NCBI GenBank assembly: GCA_016792585.1
Contig: JAEULB010000225.1
Location: forward strand, 1-64,000
Direction of reading: 5' to 3'
DNA: 64,000 nucleotides
Origin: Rhodospirillaceae bacterium
Lineage (GTDB): Bacteria; Pseudomonadota; Alphaproteobacteria; SHVZ01
This document shows, one piece after another, positions 15,684-26,394 of this stretch. A program made the translations under genes and the position numbers. How positions within the stretch are numbered: position 1 is the first letter of the stretch; each line of letters begins with the position of its first letter. The notes under the pieces are model-generated. The model did not search any database. It was not told the origin of the DNA and saw nothing but the letters and a program-made list of their open reading frames with translations.

Positions 15684-17000
15684 ATGAAGCGGATGCTGTT
15701 GTCCTCGGTTGCCGGCTTGGCCACGCTGCTCAGCGTCGCCAGCGTCCAGGCGCAGACCGAGATCCAGTGGTGGCACGCCATGGGCGGCAACCTCGGCGAG
15801 GCGGTCAACGCGCTGGCCGACCAGTTCAACAAGGAGCAGTCCGCCTACAAGGTGAACGCGGTCTTCAAGGGCTCCTACACCGAGACCCTGACCGCGGCGA
15901 TCGCCGCCTTCCGCGCCAAGCAGAACCCGCATATCGTGCAGGTGTTCGAGGTCGGCACCGCCAGCATGATGGCGGCCAAGGGCGCGGTCTACCCGGTCCA
16001 CCAGCTGATGGCCGACACCAAGGAGCCCTTCGATCCGAAGAGCTTCATCGGGCCGGTCTACGGCTACTACTCGACCACCGACGGCAAGCTGCTGTCGATG
16101 CCGTTCAACTCCTCGACGCCGGTGTTCTACCGGAACAAGGAGATGATGAAGAAGGCCGGCCTCGATCCCGAGAAGGCGCCGGCGACCTGGCCCGAGCTCG
16201 CCGACATGGCGAAGAAGGTTGTCGCTTCCGGCGCCAAGTGCGGCTTCACCTCGCAGTGGCAGACCTGGGCGCTGATCGAGAACTTCGGCGCGCTGCACGA
16301 CCTGCCCTTCGCCACCAAGGCCAACGGCTTCGGCGGCATCGACATCGAGCTCAAGATCAACAGCCCCGGGCATGTGAAGCACATCCAGGCGCTGTTCGAC
16401 ATGACCAAGGACAAGTCGTTCGTCTATGGCGGCCGCGAGGGCAAGTCGACGGCGCTGTTCACCGCCGGCGACTGCGCCTTCCACATCGCCTCCTCGGCCA
16501 CCGCCTCGGCGATCGACAAGGCGCTGGGTCAGGGGAACGTCGGCATCTCGATGATGCCCTATTGGCCCGACATCAAGGCGAAGCCGCAGAACTCGATCAT
16601 CGGCGGCGCCACGCTCTGGGTGCTCCAGGGCAAGCCGCAGGCCGAATATGCCGGCGTCGCGAAGTTCTTCAGCTTCCTGTCGCGCCCCGACATCCAGGCG
16701 AAGTGGCACCAGGAAACCGGCTACGTCCCGATCACCGTCGCTGCGACTTCCGTCACCGAGAAGGCCGGCTTCTATCAGAAGAACCCCGGCCGCGACATCG
16801 CGGTGAAGCAGCTCGAGCTGAACCCGCCGACCGAGAATTCCAAGGGTCTCAGGATCGGCAACTTCGTCCAGATCCGCGACGTGATGGACGAGGAGCTGGA
16901 GGCCGTGTGGGCCGGCCAGAAGACCGCCAAGGTCGCGCTCGACGACGCGGTGAAGCGGGGCAACGACCTGCTGAAGCGTTTCGAGGCCGCGAACAAGTAA
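15684..17000 (+). CDS. ugpB: UgpB-type glycerol-3-phosphate ABC transporter substrate-binding protein
   Basis: A 438-residue periplasmic binding protein. Residues 1-24 are a Sec signal peptide (MKRMLLSSVAGLATLL..., cleavage around VQAQ-TE). The mature start EIQWWHAMGGNLGEAVNALADQFN matches UgpB closely, and the binding-cleft segments MPFNSSTPVFYRNKE and GFTSQWQTW are also typical. It delivers sn-glycerol-3-phosphate (or glycerophosphodiesters) to UgpAE. The start has GGAGG nine bases upstream. It is the first gene of ugpBAEC and is separated from ugpA by a hairpin. The partial Pho box upstream suggests phosphate control. Confidence 0.93.
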   Translation: MKRMLLSSVAGLATLLSVASVQAQTEIQWWHAMGGNLGEAVNALADQFNKEQSAYKVNAVFKGSYTETLTAAIAAFRAKQNPHIVQVFEVGTASMMAAKGAVYPVHQLMADTKEPFDPKSFIGPVYGYYSTTDGKLLSMPFNSSTPVFYRNKEMMKKAGLDPEKAPATWPELADMAKKVVASGAKCGFTSQWQTWALIENFGALHDLPFATKANGFGGIDIELKINSPGHVKHIQALFDMTKDKSFVYGGREGKSTALFTAGDCAFHIASSATASAIDKALGQGNVGISMMPYWPDIKAKPQNSIIGGATLWVLQGKPQAEYAGVAKFFSFLSRPDIQAKWHQETGYVPITVAATSVTEKAGFYQKNPGRDIAVKQLELNPPTENSKGLRIGNFVQIRDVMDEELEAVWAGQKTAKVALDDAVKRGNDLLKRFEAANK

Positions 17001-17011
17001 GCTGACGATAC

Positions 17012-17038
17012 GGGCCCTCGCCGTCCAGGCGGGGGCCC
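17012..17038 (+). terminator. 11-bp hairpin between ugpB and ugpA (attenuator / mRNA stabiliser)
   Basis: GGGCCCTCGCC and GGCGGGGGCCC pair as 11 bp (one T-G wobble) around a GTCCA loop. There is no real T tract (CTTCCTTCC follows). Such hairpins after binding-protein genes usually protect the 3' end and lower expression of the permeases. The only G-rich stretch that could act as Shine-Dalgarno for ugpA lies in its 3' arm. Confidence 0.7.
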
Positions 17039-17047
17039 CTTCCTTCC

Positions 17048-17932
17048 ATGGAAAAGCGCGTCACCTTCGACGAGAAGACGCTGCCGTATCTGCTGGTCCT
17101 CCCGCAGATCGTGATCACGCTCGTCTTCTTCTTCTGGCCGTCGGCGCAGATGATCTGGCAGTCGATGCTGCTGGAGGACGCCTTCGGCGGCAACACGCGC
17201 TTCGTCTGGTTCGAGAACTTCGCCCATCTCTTCCAGGATCCGGCCTATTACCGCTCGGCGGCGATCACCGCCGTGTTCTCGGGTGCGGTCGCGGTGCTGG
17301 GCCTGGCGCTCTCGCTTCTGCTGGCGGTGATGGCCGACCGGGTGATCAAGGGCGCCACCGCCTACAAAGCCTTCCTGGTGTGGCCCTATGCGGTCGCCCC
17401 CGCCGTCGTCGGCGTGCTCTGGGGCTTCCTGTTCAATCCCTCGGTCGGCATCGTCGCCTGGGCCTTGCGGAACCTGTTCGGCTACGAGTTCAACTACGTG
17501 CTGAACGGCGGCCAGGCCCTCGTGCTGGTCGTCTTCGCCGCGGTCTGGAGCCAGATCAGCTACAACTTCCTCTTCTTCCTGGCGGGCCTGCAGTCGATCC
17601 CGCGCTCGCTGATCGAGGCGGCGGCGATCGACGGCGCCGGTCCCGGCCGGCGCTTCTGGACCATCATCTTCCCGCTGCTGTCGCCGACCGGCTTCTTCCT
17701 CCTGGTCGTCAACGTGATCTACGCCTTCTTCGGCACCTTCGGCGTGGTCGACGCGCTCACCAAGGGCGGCCCCGCCAAGGCGACCGAGATCCTGGTGTTC
17801 AAGGTCTACAACGACGGCTTCCGCGGCCAGGACCTCGGCGGCTCGGCGGCGCAGTCGGCGATCCTGATGGCGATCGTGATCCTGCTGACCGTCGTCCAGT
17901 TCCGCTTCATCGAGCGGAAAGTGCACTACTGA
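17048..17932 (+). CDS. ugpA: UgpA-type ABC permease
   Basis: A 294-residue inner-membrane permease with six membrane segments (first about 11-33). The EAA loop that docks the ATPase is [26 protein letters not shown]. Sequence and order match UgpA of the glycerol-3-phosphate importer. No purine-rich ribosome-binding site is visible directly upstream of ATG 17048 (CCCCTTCCTTCC precedes it); the nearest GGCGGGGG is locked in the hairpin. Its stop overlaps the ugpE ATG by one base. Confidence 0.92.
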   Translation: MEKRVTFDEKTLPYLLVLPQIVITLVFFFWPSAQMIWQSMLLEDAFGGNTRFVWFENFAHLFQDPAYYRSAAITAVFSGAVAVLGLALSLLLAVMADRVIKGATAYKAFLVWPYAVAPAVVGVLWGFLFNPSVGIVAWALRNLFGYEFNYVLNGGQALVLVVFAAVWSQISYNFLFFLAGLQSIPRSLIEAAAIDGAGPGRRFWTIIFPLLSPTGFFLLVVNVIYAFFGTFGVVDALTKGGPAKATEILVFKVYNDGFRGQDLGGSAAQSAILMAIVILLTVVQFRFIERKVHY

Positions 17933-18780
17933 TGGTCGAGAACCGGCCCTGGCTGACGGCGTTCAGCCATCTCGTCGTCATCCTCGGCGTGCTGATCATC
18001 GCCTTTCCGGTGTGGATGACCTTCGTCGCATCCACCCACGACGCGTCCACGATGCTGCGCTCGCCGGTGCCGCTGCTGCCCGGCCCGTACCTGATCCAGA
18101 ACTACAAGGAGATCCTGTTCCAGGGCTATGCGCGCACCAGCGGCATCCCGCTGACGATCGCGCTGATGAACAGCATGATCATGGCGCTGGGCATCTGCAT
18201 CGGAAAGATCCTCATCTCGATCACCGCCGCCTTCGCCATCGTCTACTTCCGCTTCCCGTTCCGGATGGCGGCGTTCTGGGCGATCTTCGTGACGCTGATG
18301 CTGCCGGTCGAGGTGCGCATCGTTCCGACATACGGCGTCGTCGCCGGCCTCGGCATGATCAACAGCTACTCAGGATTGATCATCCCGCTGATCGCCTCGG
18401 CCACCGCGACGTTCCTGTTCCGCCAGTTCTTCCTGTCGGTGCCGGACGAGCTGGCCGAGGCGTCGCGCGTCGACGGCGCCGGTCCGATGCGCTTCTTCGT
18501 CGACATCCTGCTGCCGATGAGCCGCACCACGATCGCGGCGCTGTTCGTCATCCAGTTCATCTACGGCTGGAACCAGTATCTCTGGCCGTTGCTGGTCACC
18601 AACCACGAGAGCTTCTACACGGCGGTGATGGTGGTCGCCCGCCAGGCGACCGCGGTCGACGCCACGCCGAGCTGGAACCTGATCATGGCGGCCGCGATGC
18701 TGGCCATGCTGCCGCCGGTGCTGGTCGTCGTCTTCATGCAACGCCAGTTCGTGCGCGGCCTGGTCGAGACGGAGAAGTAA
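17932..18780 (+). CDS. ugpE: UgpE-type ABC permease
   Basis: A 282-residue second permease subunit with six membrane segments. The EAA loop is [27 protein letters not shown], and the C-terminal motif [15 protein letters not shown] is characteristic of the UgpE/MalG group. It pairs with UgpA to form the channel. The ATG lies in the overlap ATGATG/TGA with the ugpA stop, giving translational coupling, and ugpC follows after four bases. Confidence 0.93.
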   Translation: MVENRPWLTAFSHLVVILGVLIIAFPVWMTFVASTHDASTMLRSPVPLLPGPYLIQNYKEILFQGYARTSGIPLTIALMNSMIMALGICIGKILISITAAFAIVYFRFPFRMAAFWAIFVTLMLPVEVRIVPTYGVVAGLGMINSYSGLIIPLIASATATFLFRQFFLSVPDELAEASRVDGAGPMRFFVDILLPMSRTTIAALFVIQFIYGWNQYLWPLLVTNHESFYTAVMVVARQATAVDATPSWNLIMAAAMLAMLPPVLVVVFMQRQFVRGLVETEK

Positions 18781-18784
18781 GGCG

Positions 18785-19843
18785 ATGGCGACGGTATCGA
18801 TGCGCGGCGTGCGCAAGTCCTATGGCGGCGCGCTGGAGGTCATCCAGGGCATCGACATGGAGATCGCCGACGGCGAGTTCATCGTCATCGTCGGCCCGTC
18901 CGGCTGCGGCAAGTCGACCCTGCTCCGCATGGTCGCCGGCCTCGAGAAGATCACCGGCGGCGAGATCGCGATCGACAGCCGCGTCGTCAACAACCTGGAG
19001 CCGAAGGATCGCGACATCGCGATGGTGTTCCAGAACTACGCCCTGTATCCGCATATGAGCGTCTACGAGAACATGTCGTACGGCCTCCGGATCCGCGGCA
19101 TGTCGAAGACCGAGATCGACGAGCGGGTGAAGCGCGCCGCCGGCATCCTCGAGATCGGCCAGTACCTCGACCGCAAGCCGCGCCAGCTCTCCGGCGGCCA
19201 GCGCCAGCGCGTGGCGATGGGACGCGCCATCGTGCGCGAGCCGAAGGCCTTCCTGTTCGACGAGCCGCTCTCGAACCTGGATGCCAAGCTCCGCGTGCAG
19301 ATGCGCGTCGAGATCAAGAAGCTGCAGCGCCAGCTCGGCGTCACCTCGATCTATGTGACCCACGACCAGGTCGAGGCGATGACGATGGCCGACCGGCTGA
19401 TCGTCATGAACAAGGGCGTCGCCGAGCAGATCGGCACGCCGATCGAGGTCTATGCCGCCCCGTCGACGCTGTTTGTCGCCGGCTTCATCGGCTCGCCGGC
19501 AATGAATTTCCTCGAGACCCGCGTCTCCTCCGACGGCAGGCTGGCGATCGACGGCGCCGCGCTGTCGCCGAAGACCGGTCTCGATCCCGGCCGCGCCGTC
19601 ACCGTCGGCATCCGGCCGGAGCACCTCGCGACCGGCGGCGGCCTCGACGTCCAGGTCGAGCTGGTCGAGCTTCTCGGCGCCGACACGCTGGTCCATGGCC
19701 GGCTCTCGGACGGCAAGAGCCTGGTCGTGCGCCTCCCCGGCAACCAGGTGCCGACTGCCGGCGATCGCCTGCCGGTCCAGGCCTATGACGGCGCGTGGCA
19801 CCTGTTCGATACCGAGACCGGCAAGCGCCTCGGCACCGCGTGA
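18785..19843 (+). CDS. ugpC: UgpC/MalK-type ABC transporter ATPase
   Basis: A 352-residue ATPase of the CUT1 type. Walker A is GPSGCGKST, the Q-loop [12 protein letters not shown], the signature [14 protein letters not shown], Walker [16 protein letters not shown] and the H-loop [11 protein letters not shown]. The C-terminal about 115 residues are the TOBE/MalK regulatory domain (TVGIRPEHL). It energises glycerol-3-phosphate uptake. Its TGA overlaps the next ATG by one base, tying the PhzF gene to the operon. Confidence 0.94.
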   Translation: MATVSMRGVRKSYGGALEVIQGIDMEIADGEFIVIVGPSGCGKSTLLRMVAGLEKITGGEIAIDSRVVNNLEPKDRDIAMVFQNYALYPHMSVYENMSYGLRIRGMSKTEIDERVKRAAGILEIGQYLDRKPRQLSGGQRQRVAMGRAIVREPKAFLFDEPLSNLDAKLRVQMRVEIKKLQRQLGVTSIYVTHDQVEAMTMADRLIVMNKGVAEQIGTPIEVYAAPSTLFVAGFIGSPAMNFLETRVSSDGRLAIDGAALSPKTGLDPGRAVTVGIRPEHLATGGGLDVQVELVELLGADTLVHGRLSDGKSLVVRLPGNQVPTAGDRLPVQAYDGAWHLFDTETGKRLGTA

Positions 19844-20682
19844 TGGCGAACTTCGTCTATCGCCAGGTCGACGTCTTCACCGGCGTTGCGCTCAAGGGCA
19901 ACGGGCTCGGCGTCGTGATCGACGCCGATGGCCTGACGTCGGAGCAGATGCAGGCCTTCGCCAACTGGACGAACCTCAGCGAGACCACCTTCCTGCTGAA
20001 GCCGACGAAGCCCGAGGCCGACTATCGCGTCCGCATCTTCACGCCGGCGCGCGAGCTTCCCTTCGCCGGCCATCCGACCTTGGGTAGCTGCCATGTCTGG
20101 CTCGGCCATGGCGGCAAGCCGAAGGCCGAGCAGGTTGTCCAGGAATGCGGCGTCGGCCTGGTGAATCTCCGCCGTCAGGCCAAGCGCCTCGCCTTCGCCG
20201 CCCCGCCCTGCAAGCGGAGCGGTGCGGTCGAGGCCGACATTCTAGACAGGATCGCGAAGAGCCTTCGCGTCGTCCCATCGGCGATCAAGGCCTCGCAATG
20301 GGCCGACAACGGCCCCGGCTGGGTCGGCGTGCTGCTCGGATCGCGCGCGGATGTGCTCGCCCTCAAGCCGGACTTCGCAGCGATGCAGGGCCTCGCTATT
20401 GGCGTCGTCGGCCCGTCGGAGCCCAAGGACGGCACCGACGCCGACTACGAAGTGCGCGCCTTCATTCCCGGCGACGGCATCGCCGAGGATCCGGTCACCG
20501 GCAGCCTGAACGCGAGCCTCGGCCAGTGGCTGATCGGAAGCGGCCTCGCGCCGGCGAAGTACACGGCAGCCCAAGGCACCGCGATCGGTCGCGCCGGCCG
20601 TGTCTATATCGAGAAGATCGGCCAGGACGTCTGGGTCGGCGGCGAGACCGTCACCTGCATCGAGGGCACGGTCACGCTCTGA
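19843..20682 (+). CDS. PhzF family isomerase/epimerase-like protein
   Basis: A 279-residue protein with the duplicated diaminopimelate-epimerase-like fold of PhzF. The N-terminal YRQVDVFTGVALKGNGLGVV and the catalytic acid in NLSETTFLL are family hallmarks, as are TPARELPFAGHPTLGS and IAEDPVTGSLNASLGQWL. It replaces the epimerase cysteines with Gly/Ser-rich loops. Homologues include phenazine enzymes and many of unknown substrate. The start at 19843 overlaps the ugpC stop, so it is co-transcribed, but a link to glycerol-phosphate is not obvious. Confidence 0.9.
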   Translation: MANFVYRQVDVFTGVALKGNGLGVVIDADGLTSEQMQAFANWTNLSETTFLLKPTKPEADYRVRIFTPARELPFAGHPTLGSCHVWLGHGGKPKAEQVVQECGVGLVNLRRQAKRLAFAAPPCKRSGAVEADILDRIAKSLRVVPSAIKASQWADNGPGWVGVLLGSRADVLALKPDFAAMQGLAIGVVGPSEPKDGTDADYEVRAFIPGDGIAEDPVTGSLNASLGQWLIGSGLAPAKYTAAQGTAIGRAGRVYIEKIGQDVWVGGETVTCIEGTVTL

Positions 20683-20691
20683 GGCTCGTGC

Positions 20692-21942
20692 CTAAGCGAC
20701 CTTCACCACCGCGTGGCGCTTCTTGCCGGCGGAGAGCTTCACGACGCCGTCGGCATTGAGGTCGGACGCCGAGATCTTCTTGTTCTCGTCGGCGCAGACA
20801 TTGTCGTTGATGCGGATGCCGCCGCCGCGCACGAGCCGGCGCGCCTCGCCGTTGGAGGCGGCGAAACCCGCGAGCTTGAGCGCTTCCCAGATCGGCACGC
20901 CCGCATCGATCTGCGCGCGCGAGACGTCGACCGTCGGCAGCACGCCGCCGGCCTCGCCTTCCTCGAAGGTCTTGCGCGCGGTCTCGGCGGCCTCGGATGC
21001 CGCGGCCTCGCCGCGGCACATCTTGGTCGCCTCGAACGCCAGCACCTTCTTCGCCTCGTTGATCTCCGAGCCCTTGAGCGCCTCGAGCTTCCTTATCTCG
21101 TCCATCGGAAGGTCGGTGAAGATCTTGAGGAAGCGGCCGACGTCGGCGTCGTCGGTGTTCCGCCAGTACTGATAGTAGTCGTAGTGCGAGAGACGGTCGT
21201 CGTTGAGCCACACCGCGCCGGCCGCGGTCTTGCCCATCTTGGCCCCTGACGCGGTCGTCACCAGCGGCGTGGTCACGGCGAAGAGATCCGGCGTGCCGAC
21301 CCGGCGGCCGAGATCGACGCCCATGACGATGTTGCCCCACTGGTCCGAGCCGCCCATCTGGAGCCGGCAGTCGTAGCGCTTCGCCAGCTCGGCGAAGTCG
21401 TAGGACTGGAGGACCATGTAGTTGAACTCGAGGAAGGTCAGCGGCTGGTCGCGCTCGAGGCGCAGCTTGACCGAATCCATGGTCAGCATGCGGTTGACCG
21501 AGAAGTGCTTGCCGTAGTCCCTGAGGAACTCGATGTAGTTGAGCTTCGACAGCCACTCGTCGTTGTTGGCCATCAGCGCGTCCGACGGCCCGTCGCCGAA
21601 CGTCAGGAACTTGCCGAAGGTCGCCTTGATCGACGCCATGTTGCGCGCGATGTCGGCGTCGGTCAGCAGCTTGCGCATGTCGTCCTTGCCGGACGGATCG
21701 CCGACCTTGGTCGTGCCGCCGCCGATCAGGACGATCGGGCGATGACCCGTCTGCTGCAGGCGCCGCAGCATCATGATCTGCACCAGATTCCCGATGTGCA
21801 GGGAATCCGCGGTCATGTCGAAGCCGATATAGCCGGTGACGACCTTCTCCGCCGTCAGCTTCTTGAAGCCGGCCTCGTCGGAGCACTGGTGCAGGCAGCC
21901 GCGCTCGCGGATGACCTCGAGGAAATCGCGCGTCATCGACAT
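20692..21942 (-). CDS. tyrS: Tyrosyl-tRNA synthetase
   Basis: A 416-residue class I synthetase that charges tRNA-Tyr. The HIGH motif is [11 protein letters not shown], the tyrosine-binding segments are YIGFD and [11 protein letters not shown], and the KMSKS loop appears as [10 protein letters not shown], the variant common in this family. A C-terminal S4 RNA-binding domain is present ([17 protein letters not shown]). It is downstream of the alpha/beta hydrolase gene with a four-base gap, so both are probably on one transcript. Length is normal for the family. Confidence 0.96.
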   Translation of the reverse strand: MSMTRDFLEVIRERGCLHQCSDEAGFKKLTAEKVVTGYIGFDMTADSLHIGNLVQIMMLRRLQQTGHRPIVLIGGGTTKVGDPSGKDDMRKLLTDADIARNMASIKATFGKFLTFGDGPSDALMANNDEWLSKLNYIEFLRDYGKHFSVNRMLTMDSVKLRLERDQPLTFLEFNYMVLQSYDFAELAKRYDCRLQMGGSDQWGNIVMGVDLGRRVGTPDLFAVTTPLVTTASGAKMGKTAAGAVWLNDDRLSHYDYYQYWRNTDDADVGRFLKIFTDLPMDEIRKLEALKGSEINEAKKVLAFEATKMCRGEAAASEAAETARKTFEEGEAGGVLPTVDVSRAQIDAGVPIWEALKLAGFAASNGEARRLVRGGGIRINDNVCADENKKISASDLNADGVVKLSAGKKRHAVVKVA

Positions 21943-21946
21943 GCGG

Positions 21947-22612
21947 CTAGCTCGCGGCCTTGGCTTTCGCCGGCGCCTTCAGCACCTCGTCGAGATAGGC
22001 GCCGACCGAATTGCCCATCTGCTCGATCTTGTTGGTGAAGAAGTGGTTGGCGCCGGGAATCGACTTGTACTTGACCGTGATGTCGCGCTGGCTCGACAGC
22101 TTGTCGACCAGCTTCTGCACCGACTCCGACGGCACCACCTCGTCCGCCGTGCCGTGAACGATGAGGCCGGACGACGGGCACGGCGCCAGGAACGAGAAGT
22201 CGAACAGGTTCGACGGCGGCGCGATCGAGATGAAGCCCGAGATCTCCGGCCGGCGCATCAGCAGCTGCATGCCGATCCAGGCGCCGAAGGAGAATCCGGC
22301 GATCCAGCACGCCTGCGCATCCGGATTGTAGGTCTGCAGCCAGTCGAGCGCCGCGGCCGCATCCGACAGCTCGCCCTCGCCCCGATCGAAAACGCCCTGG
22401 CTCCGCCCGACGCCGCGGAAGTTGAAGCGCAGCGTGGCGAAGCCCCGCTGAGCGAACAGGTTGTAGAGCGTGTAGACGATCTTGTTGTTCATCGTCCCGC
22501 CATGCTGCGGGTGCGGGTGCAGCATCAGCGCGATCGGCGCATTCGGGACCTTGGGCGGCAGGTACCGCCCCTCGATGCGGCCGGCGGGACCGTTGATGAT
22601 GATCTCAGGCAT
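21947..22612 (-). CDS. Alpha/beta hydrolase (dienelactone hydrolase-like, conserved COG2945 type)
   Basis: A 221-residue cytosolic hydrolase. [18 protein letters not shown] carries the HPHP-x-GG motif of this conserved group, [11 protein letters not shown] is the second loop, and the nucleophile elbow reads IAGFSFGAW (Ser in GxSxG). The acid is likely in HGTADEVVP and the histidine in GANHFF. The start at 22612 (MPEIIING) begins the conserved region; an upstream ATG adds 20 non-conserved residues. It sits directly upstream of tyrS. The natural substrate is unknown. Confidence 0.88.
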   Translation of the reverse strand: MPEIIINGPAGRIEGRYLPPKVPNAPIALMLHPHPQHGGTMNNKIVYTLYNLFAQRGFATLRFNFRGVGRSQGVFDRGEGELSDAAAALDWLQTYNPDAQACWIAGFSFGAWIGMQLLMRRPEISGFISIAPPSNLFDFSFLAPCPSSGLIVHGTADEVVPSESVQKLVDKLSSQRDITVKYKSIPGANHFFTNKIEQMGNSVGAYLDEVLKAPAKAKAAS

Positions 22613-22685
22613 GCGGGTCGGCGAAATCCTGACCGGAGCAATGGGACAAAGCGGCGTTCGGCTCGGGCGCACCCCGGCGCATACT

Positions 22686-22714
22686 TGACCAGGCTAGTAG
22701 GGTATACTATATGC
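22686..22714 (+). promoter_or_regulatory. Sigma70-type promoter of the cysE-isc operon
   Basis: TTGACC (22686-22691) and TATATG (22709-22714) are separated by 17 bases, in a locally AT-rich patch (GTATACTATATG) of otherwise GC-rich DNA. The predicted start is near 22721, about 54 bases before cysE. The overlapping TATACT gives an alternative -10. IscR may bind nearby, but I see no clear IscR box. Confidence 0.6.
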
Positions 22715-22774
22715 GGGATCGAGGCTGGGTCGCCGGCCTCCCCAGCCTTTCGGCACAATAGCACGACCACTGCC

Positions 22775-23476
22775 ATGATTTTCAAGACGTTGCGCGAGGA
22801 CATCGACTCGATCATCGCCCGCGACCCGGCGGCCCGGAGCCGCGCGGAAGTCGTCATGTGCTACCCGGGATTTCAGGCTATCCTGTTGCACCGATTGGCA
22901 CATTCGGCCTGGAACCGGGGTTGGCGGCTGCTCGGGCGGTTCCTGTCCCAGGTCGGGCGCTGGATGACCGGGATCGAGATCCACCCCGGAGCGGTCATCG
23001 GCCGCAGGGTCTTCATCGACCACGGCATGGGTGTCGTGATCGGCGGGACCGCGATCGTCGGCGACGACGTGACCCTCTACCAGGGCGTCACGCTCGGCGG
23101 CACCAAGCTGCACAAGGGCAAGCGCCACCCGACGCTCGAGCGCGGCGTGATCGTCGGTTCCGGCGCGCAGATCCTCGGGCCCTTCACCGTCGGCGCGGAG
23201 GCGCGCATCGGCGCCAACGCGGTGGTTCTGTCGGAAGTCCCGGCTGGTGTGACGATGACCGGCATCCCGGCGAAGCCGGTGCTGACCCGCGACAAGTCGC
23301 GCGCCGCCGAGTTCCAGGCCTACGGCATGCCGAGCGAAGGACTTCCCGACCCGGTCGCGCGCGCGATCGAGGGCCTGCAGACCGAGGTCGACCTCCTGCG
23401 CAAGCGCGTGGTCGAGCTTGAAGGCGAGAAGCAGCCGGTCGACGCGCGGTCGACCCTTCGTATCACCGGTACCTGA
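22775..23476 (+). CDS. cysE: Serine O-acetyltransferase
   Basis: A 233-residue hexapeptide-repeat acetyltransferase making O-acetylserine for cysteine synthesis. [21 protein letters not shown] is the short SATase N-terminus of the alphaproteobacterial/NifP type, and the left-handed beta-helix carries [22 protein letters not shown] and the [21 protein letters not shown] loop. A coiled-coil-like tail ([18 protein letters not shown]) follows. The start at 22775 is where conservation begins. It is first in the isc operon, so cysteine supply is co-expressed with the desulfurases that consume it. Confidence 0.93.
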   Translation: MIFKTLREDIDSIIARDPAARSRAEVVMCYPGFQAILLHRLAHSAWNRGWRLLGRFLSQVGRWMTGIEIHPGAVIGRRVFIDHGMGVVIGGTAIVGDDVTLYQGVTLGGTKLHKGKRHPTLERGVIVGSGAQILGPFTVGAEARIGANAVVLSEVPAGVTMTGIPAKPVLTRDKSRAAEFQAYGMPSEGLPDPVARAIEGLQTEVDLLRKRVVELEGEKQPVDARSTLRITGT

Positions 23477-23497
23477 ACTCCTGACGGAGGAGGACCC

Positions 23498-23965
23498 ATG
23501 AAACTCAGCACCAAAGGCCGCTACGCGGTGATGGCGATGGTGGACCTGGCCCGGCACGGCGCCGGCCATCCGGTCTCCCTCGCCGACATCGCCGAGCGGC
23601 AGGAAATCTCGCTCTCCTATCTCGAGCAGCTGTTCGCCAAGCTCCGCAAGAACGGGCTGGTGCGCAGCGTGCGCGGGCCGGGCGGCGGCTACCTGCTCGG
23701 CCGCGGCACCGAGGACGTGAGGATCTCCGACATCATCCTCGCGGTCGACGAGCCGATCCGGGCGACGCGGTGCGCGTCGCATTCGGCGGTCGGCTGCAAG
23801 ACCGACCGCTCGCGCTGCATCACCCACGATCTGTGGGAAGAACTCGGCAACCAGATCCATCTTTTCCTCCGCTCGGTCAGCCTCGCCGACGTGATCGAGA
23901 ATCGCGTCGTCGGTTCGGCCTGCATGCGCCGCGAGATTCCCGCGGCCGCGGTCGCGGCGGAGTAG
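23498..23965 (+). CDS. iscR: IscR-like Rrf2 regulator of Fe-S cluster assembly
   Basis: A 155-residue Rrf2 protein starting MKLSTKGRYAVMAMVDLA, essentially the IscR N-terminus. The wing is VRGPGGGYLLGR. Three cysteines lie at C92, C100 and C107 with H110 nearby, close to the E. coli IscR ligand set (C92, C98, C104, H107) but with wider spacing, so a [2Fe-2S] cluster is likely. It precedes the desulfurase and scaffold genes and is expected to repress the operon when clusters are plentiful. GGAGG sits ahead of the ATG. Confidence 0.93.
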   Translation: MKLSTKGRYAVMAMVDLARHGAGHPVSLADIAERQEISLSYLEQLFAKLRKNGLVRSVRGPGGGYLLGRGTEDVRISDIILAVDEPIRATRCASHSAVGCKTDRSRCITHDLWEELGNQIHLFLRSVSLADVIENRVVGSACMRREIPAAAVAAE

Positions 23966-23983
23966 CGGCCTGGAAACGAGACC

Positions 23984-25090
23984 ATGACCACGCGCGCCTA
24001 TCTCGACTGGAATGCGACCGCGCCGGTCCGCCCCGAAGCAAGGGCGGCCGTGGCCGACGCGCTGGCGCTGACCGGCAACCCGTCCTCGGTGCACGGCGCC
24101 GGACGGGCGGCGCGCGCGCTGATCGAGGATGCGCGCGAAGCCGTGGCCCACATGGTCGGCGCCGGCGCCAACCAGATCGTCTTCACCTCCGGCGGCAGCG
24201 AAGCGAATGCGCTGGCGCTCTCCGGCGGCATGCGCGTGCTGGCGTCGTCGATCGAGCACGACTCGGTACTCGCCCATGCCGGATCCGACCGCATCGCGGT
24301 GACATCGGATGGCGTGGTCGATCTCGACGACCTCGATGCGAAGCTGGCGTCCGGCAGGCGCCCCGCGCTCGTGTCGGTGATGATGGCCAACAACGAGACC
24401 GGCACGATCCAGCCGATCGCCGACGTGGTGCGGATCGCGCGTACGCACGGTGCCCTGGTACACACCGACGCCGCGCAGGCGGCGGGCCGTATGGCGGTTG
24501 ATTTCCTCGGCCTCGGTGCCGATCTATTGAGCATCTCCGCACACAAGCTCGGCGGACCGCAGGGCATCGGCGCCCTGGTGGTCGGGGAACGCGCGTCCGT
24601 CATGCCCTGGATCAAGGGCGGAGGACAGGAGCGCGGGCGCCGCGCGGGCACGGAGAACGTCGCGGGGATCGCCGGATTCGGCGCGGCCGCGATCGCCGCA
24701 CCGGCAACCGACTGGACCTCGGTGCAGTCGCTTCGCGACGACCTGGAGCAGCGCGCGGTCGGCCTCGGCGCCGAGATCTTCGCCGACCAGGCGCCGCGCC
24801 TGCCCAACACCGCCTCCCTGCGCCTTCCGGGCATGGGGGCGGAGACGTTGGTGATCGCGCTCGACCTGGCCGGCATCGCGGTTTCCGCGGGCGCCGCGTG
24901 CTCGTCGGGCAAGGTTCGGCCCTCGCCGGTGCTGACCGCGATGGGCAAGCCCGCCGGGATCGCAAGCGAAGCGATCCGCGTCAGCCTCGGCTGGACGACC
25001 ACGGCGGAAGAGATCGACCTGTTCATCGCGGCGCTCGGCGAGATCCGGGGCCGCATCGGCCGGCGTGACCTCGATCGCGCCGCCGCGTGA
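23984..25090 (+). CDS. Cysteine desulfurase, first of two tandem copies (NifS/IscS-like)
   Basis: A 368-residue PLP enzyme that takes sulfur from cysteine. It begins [15 protein letters not shown], binds PLP at the lysine of [16 protein letters not shown], and has the persulfide cysteine in [14 protein letters not shown] on the mobile loop. It is shorter and more divergent than the IscS that follows immediately and resembles the NifS-like copy placed before iscS in several alphaproteobacterial isc operons. Whether it serves cluster assembly, tRNA thiolation through MnmA at the operon end, or another acceptor is open. Confidence 0.9.
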   Translation: MTTRAYLDWNATAPVRPEARAAVADALALTGNPSSVHGAGRAARALIEDAREAVAHMVGAGANQIVFTSGGSEANALALSGGMRVLASSIEHDSVLAHAGSDRIAVTSDGVVDLDDLDAKLASGRRPALVSVMMANNETGTIQPIADVVRIARTHGALVHTDAAQAAGRMAVDFLGLGADLLSISAHKLGGPQGIGALVVGERASVMPWIKGGGQERGRRAGTENVAGIAGFGAAAIAAPATDWTSVQSLRDDLEQRAVGLGAEIFADQAPRLPNTASLRLPGMGAETLVIALDLAGIAVSAGAACSSGKVRPSPVLTAMGKPAGIASEAIRVSLGWTTTAEEIDLFIAALGEIRGRIGRRDLDRAAA

Positions 25091-25103
25091 AGGAGAAGAG
25101 ACC

Positions 25104-26375
25104 GTGAGTACGCAGACCCGCGTCGCCAAGCCCGAGAAGAAGGAGCAGCCCGGCCGCAACCGGCCCGAGCGCCCGATCTATCTCGACTATCAGGCGACCA
25201 CGCCGATGGATCCGCGCGTGCTGGAGGCGATGCTGCCTTACTTCACGACGAAGTTCGGCAACCCGCATTCACGCAGCCACGCCTATGGCTGGGAAGCCGA
25301 GGAAGGCGTCGAGAAGGCGCGTGCCCAGGTTGCCCACATCATCGGTGCCGACGAGCGCGAGGTGATCTTCACCTCGGGCGCCACCGAGTCGAACAACCTG
25401 GCGCTCAAGGGCGTCGCGCATTTCTACAAGGACAAGAAGAACCACCTCGTCACCCTGGTGACCGAGCACAAGTGCGTGCTCGACTCCATGCGCCACCTCG
25501 AGGAAGAGGGCTTCAAGGTCACCTACCTGCCGGTCAAGCAGGACGGCCTCGTCGACATGGCGGAGCTGGAGGCGGCGATCACCGACAAGACGGTGATGGT
25601 CTCGATCATGGCGGTGAACAACGAGATCGGCGTGATCCAGCCGCTCGCCGAGATCGGCAAGCTGTGCCGGAAGAAGGGCGCGTTCTTCCACACCGACTGC
25701 GCCCAGGCGGTCGGCAAGATCCCGCTCGACGTCGAGGCGATGAACATCGACCTGATGAGCATCTCCGGCCACAAGATCTACGGGCCGAAGGGCATCGGCG
25801 CGCTCTACGTGCGCCGCAAGCCGCGCATCCGCCTGCAGGCGCTGATCACCGGCGGCGGCCAGGAGCGCGGCATGCGCTCGGGCACCTTGCCGACGCCGCT
25901 CTGCGTCGGCCTCGGCGAGGCCTGCGCGATCGCCGAGCGCGAGATGCCGGAGGAGGCGAAGCGGCTGACGAAGCTTCGCGACCGCTTCTATTCCCAGATC
26001 AAGGAGAAGCTGCCGGAGGTCTTCCTCAACGGCAGCCTCGAGAACCGCATCCCGGGCAACCTCAACATCAGCTTCGCCTATGTCGAGGGCGAGTCGCTGA
26101 TCCTCGGGATCAACGACCTGTCGGTGTCGTCGGGCTCGGCCTGCACCTCCGCCTCGCTCGAGCCGTCATACGTGCTGCGCGCGCTCGGCGTCGAGGAGGA
26201 GATGGCGCATACCTCGCTCCGCATCGGCTTCGGCCGCTTCACCACGGAAGAGGAAGTCGACTACGCGGTGAAGGACATCGTCGAGCACGTGACCAAGCTT
26301 CGCGAGATGAGCCCGCTCTGGGAAATGTTCCAGGAAGGCGTCGATCTCAAGAGCATCAAGTGGGCGGCCCACTGA
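25104..26375 (+). CDS. iscS: Cysteine desulfurase IscS
   Basis: A 423-residue group I desulfurase. After a short charged N-terminus it reads [24 protein letters not shown], with the PLP lysine in [21 protein letters not shown] and the catalytic cysteine in [22 protein letters not shown], then [21 protein letters not shown] take GTG 25104 as start because AAGGAG lies nine bases upstream; an ATG at 25065 would overlap the preceding gene by 26 bases and lacks a site. It provides persulfide to IscU, next in line, and probably to MnmA. Confidence 0.94.
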   Translation: MSTQTRVAKPEKKEQPGRNRPERPIYLDYQATTPMDPRVLEAMLPYFTTKFGNPHSRSHAYGWEAEEGVEKARAQVAHIIGADEREVIFTSGATESNNLALKGVAHFYKDKKNHLVTLVTEHKCVLDSMRHLEEEGFKVTYLPVKQDGLVDMAELEAAITDKTVMVSIMAVNNEIGVIQPLAEIGKLCRKKGAFFHTDCAQAVGKIPLDVEAMNIDLMSISGHKIYGPKGIGALYVRRKPRIRLQALITGGGQERGMRSGTLPTPLCVGLGEACAIAEREMPEEAKRLTKLRDRFYSQIKEKLPEVFLNGSLENRIPGNLNISFAYVEGESLILGINDLSVSSGSACTSASLEPSYVLRALGVEEEMAHTSLRIGFGRFTTEEEVDYAVKDIVEHVTKLREMSPLWEMFQEGVDLKSIKWAAH

Positions 26376-26394
26376 GGGCCGAAGGGAGTTAGAC

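Noticed and set aside
21836..22774. Upstream extension of the cysE reading frame to 21836
   Set aside because: It would run antisense through the alpha/beta hydrolase and across the likely promoter at 22686-22714; SATase homology starts at 22775.
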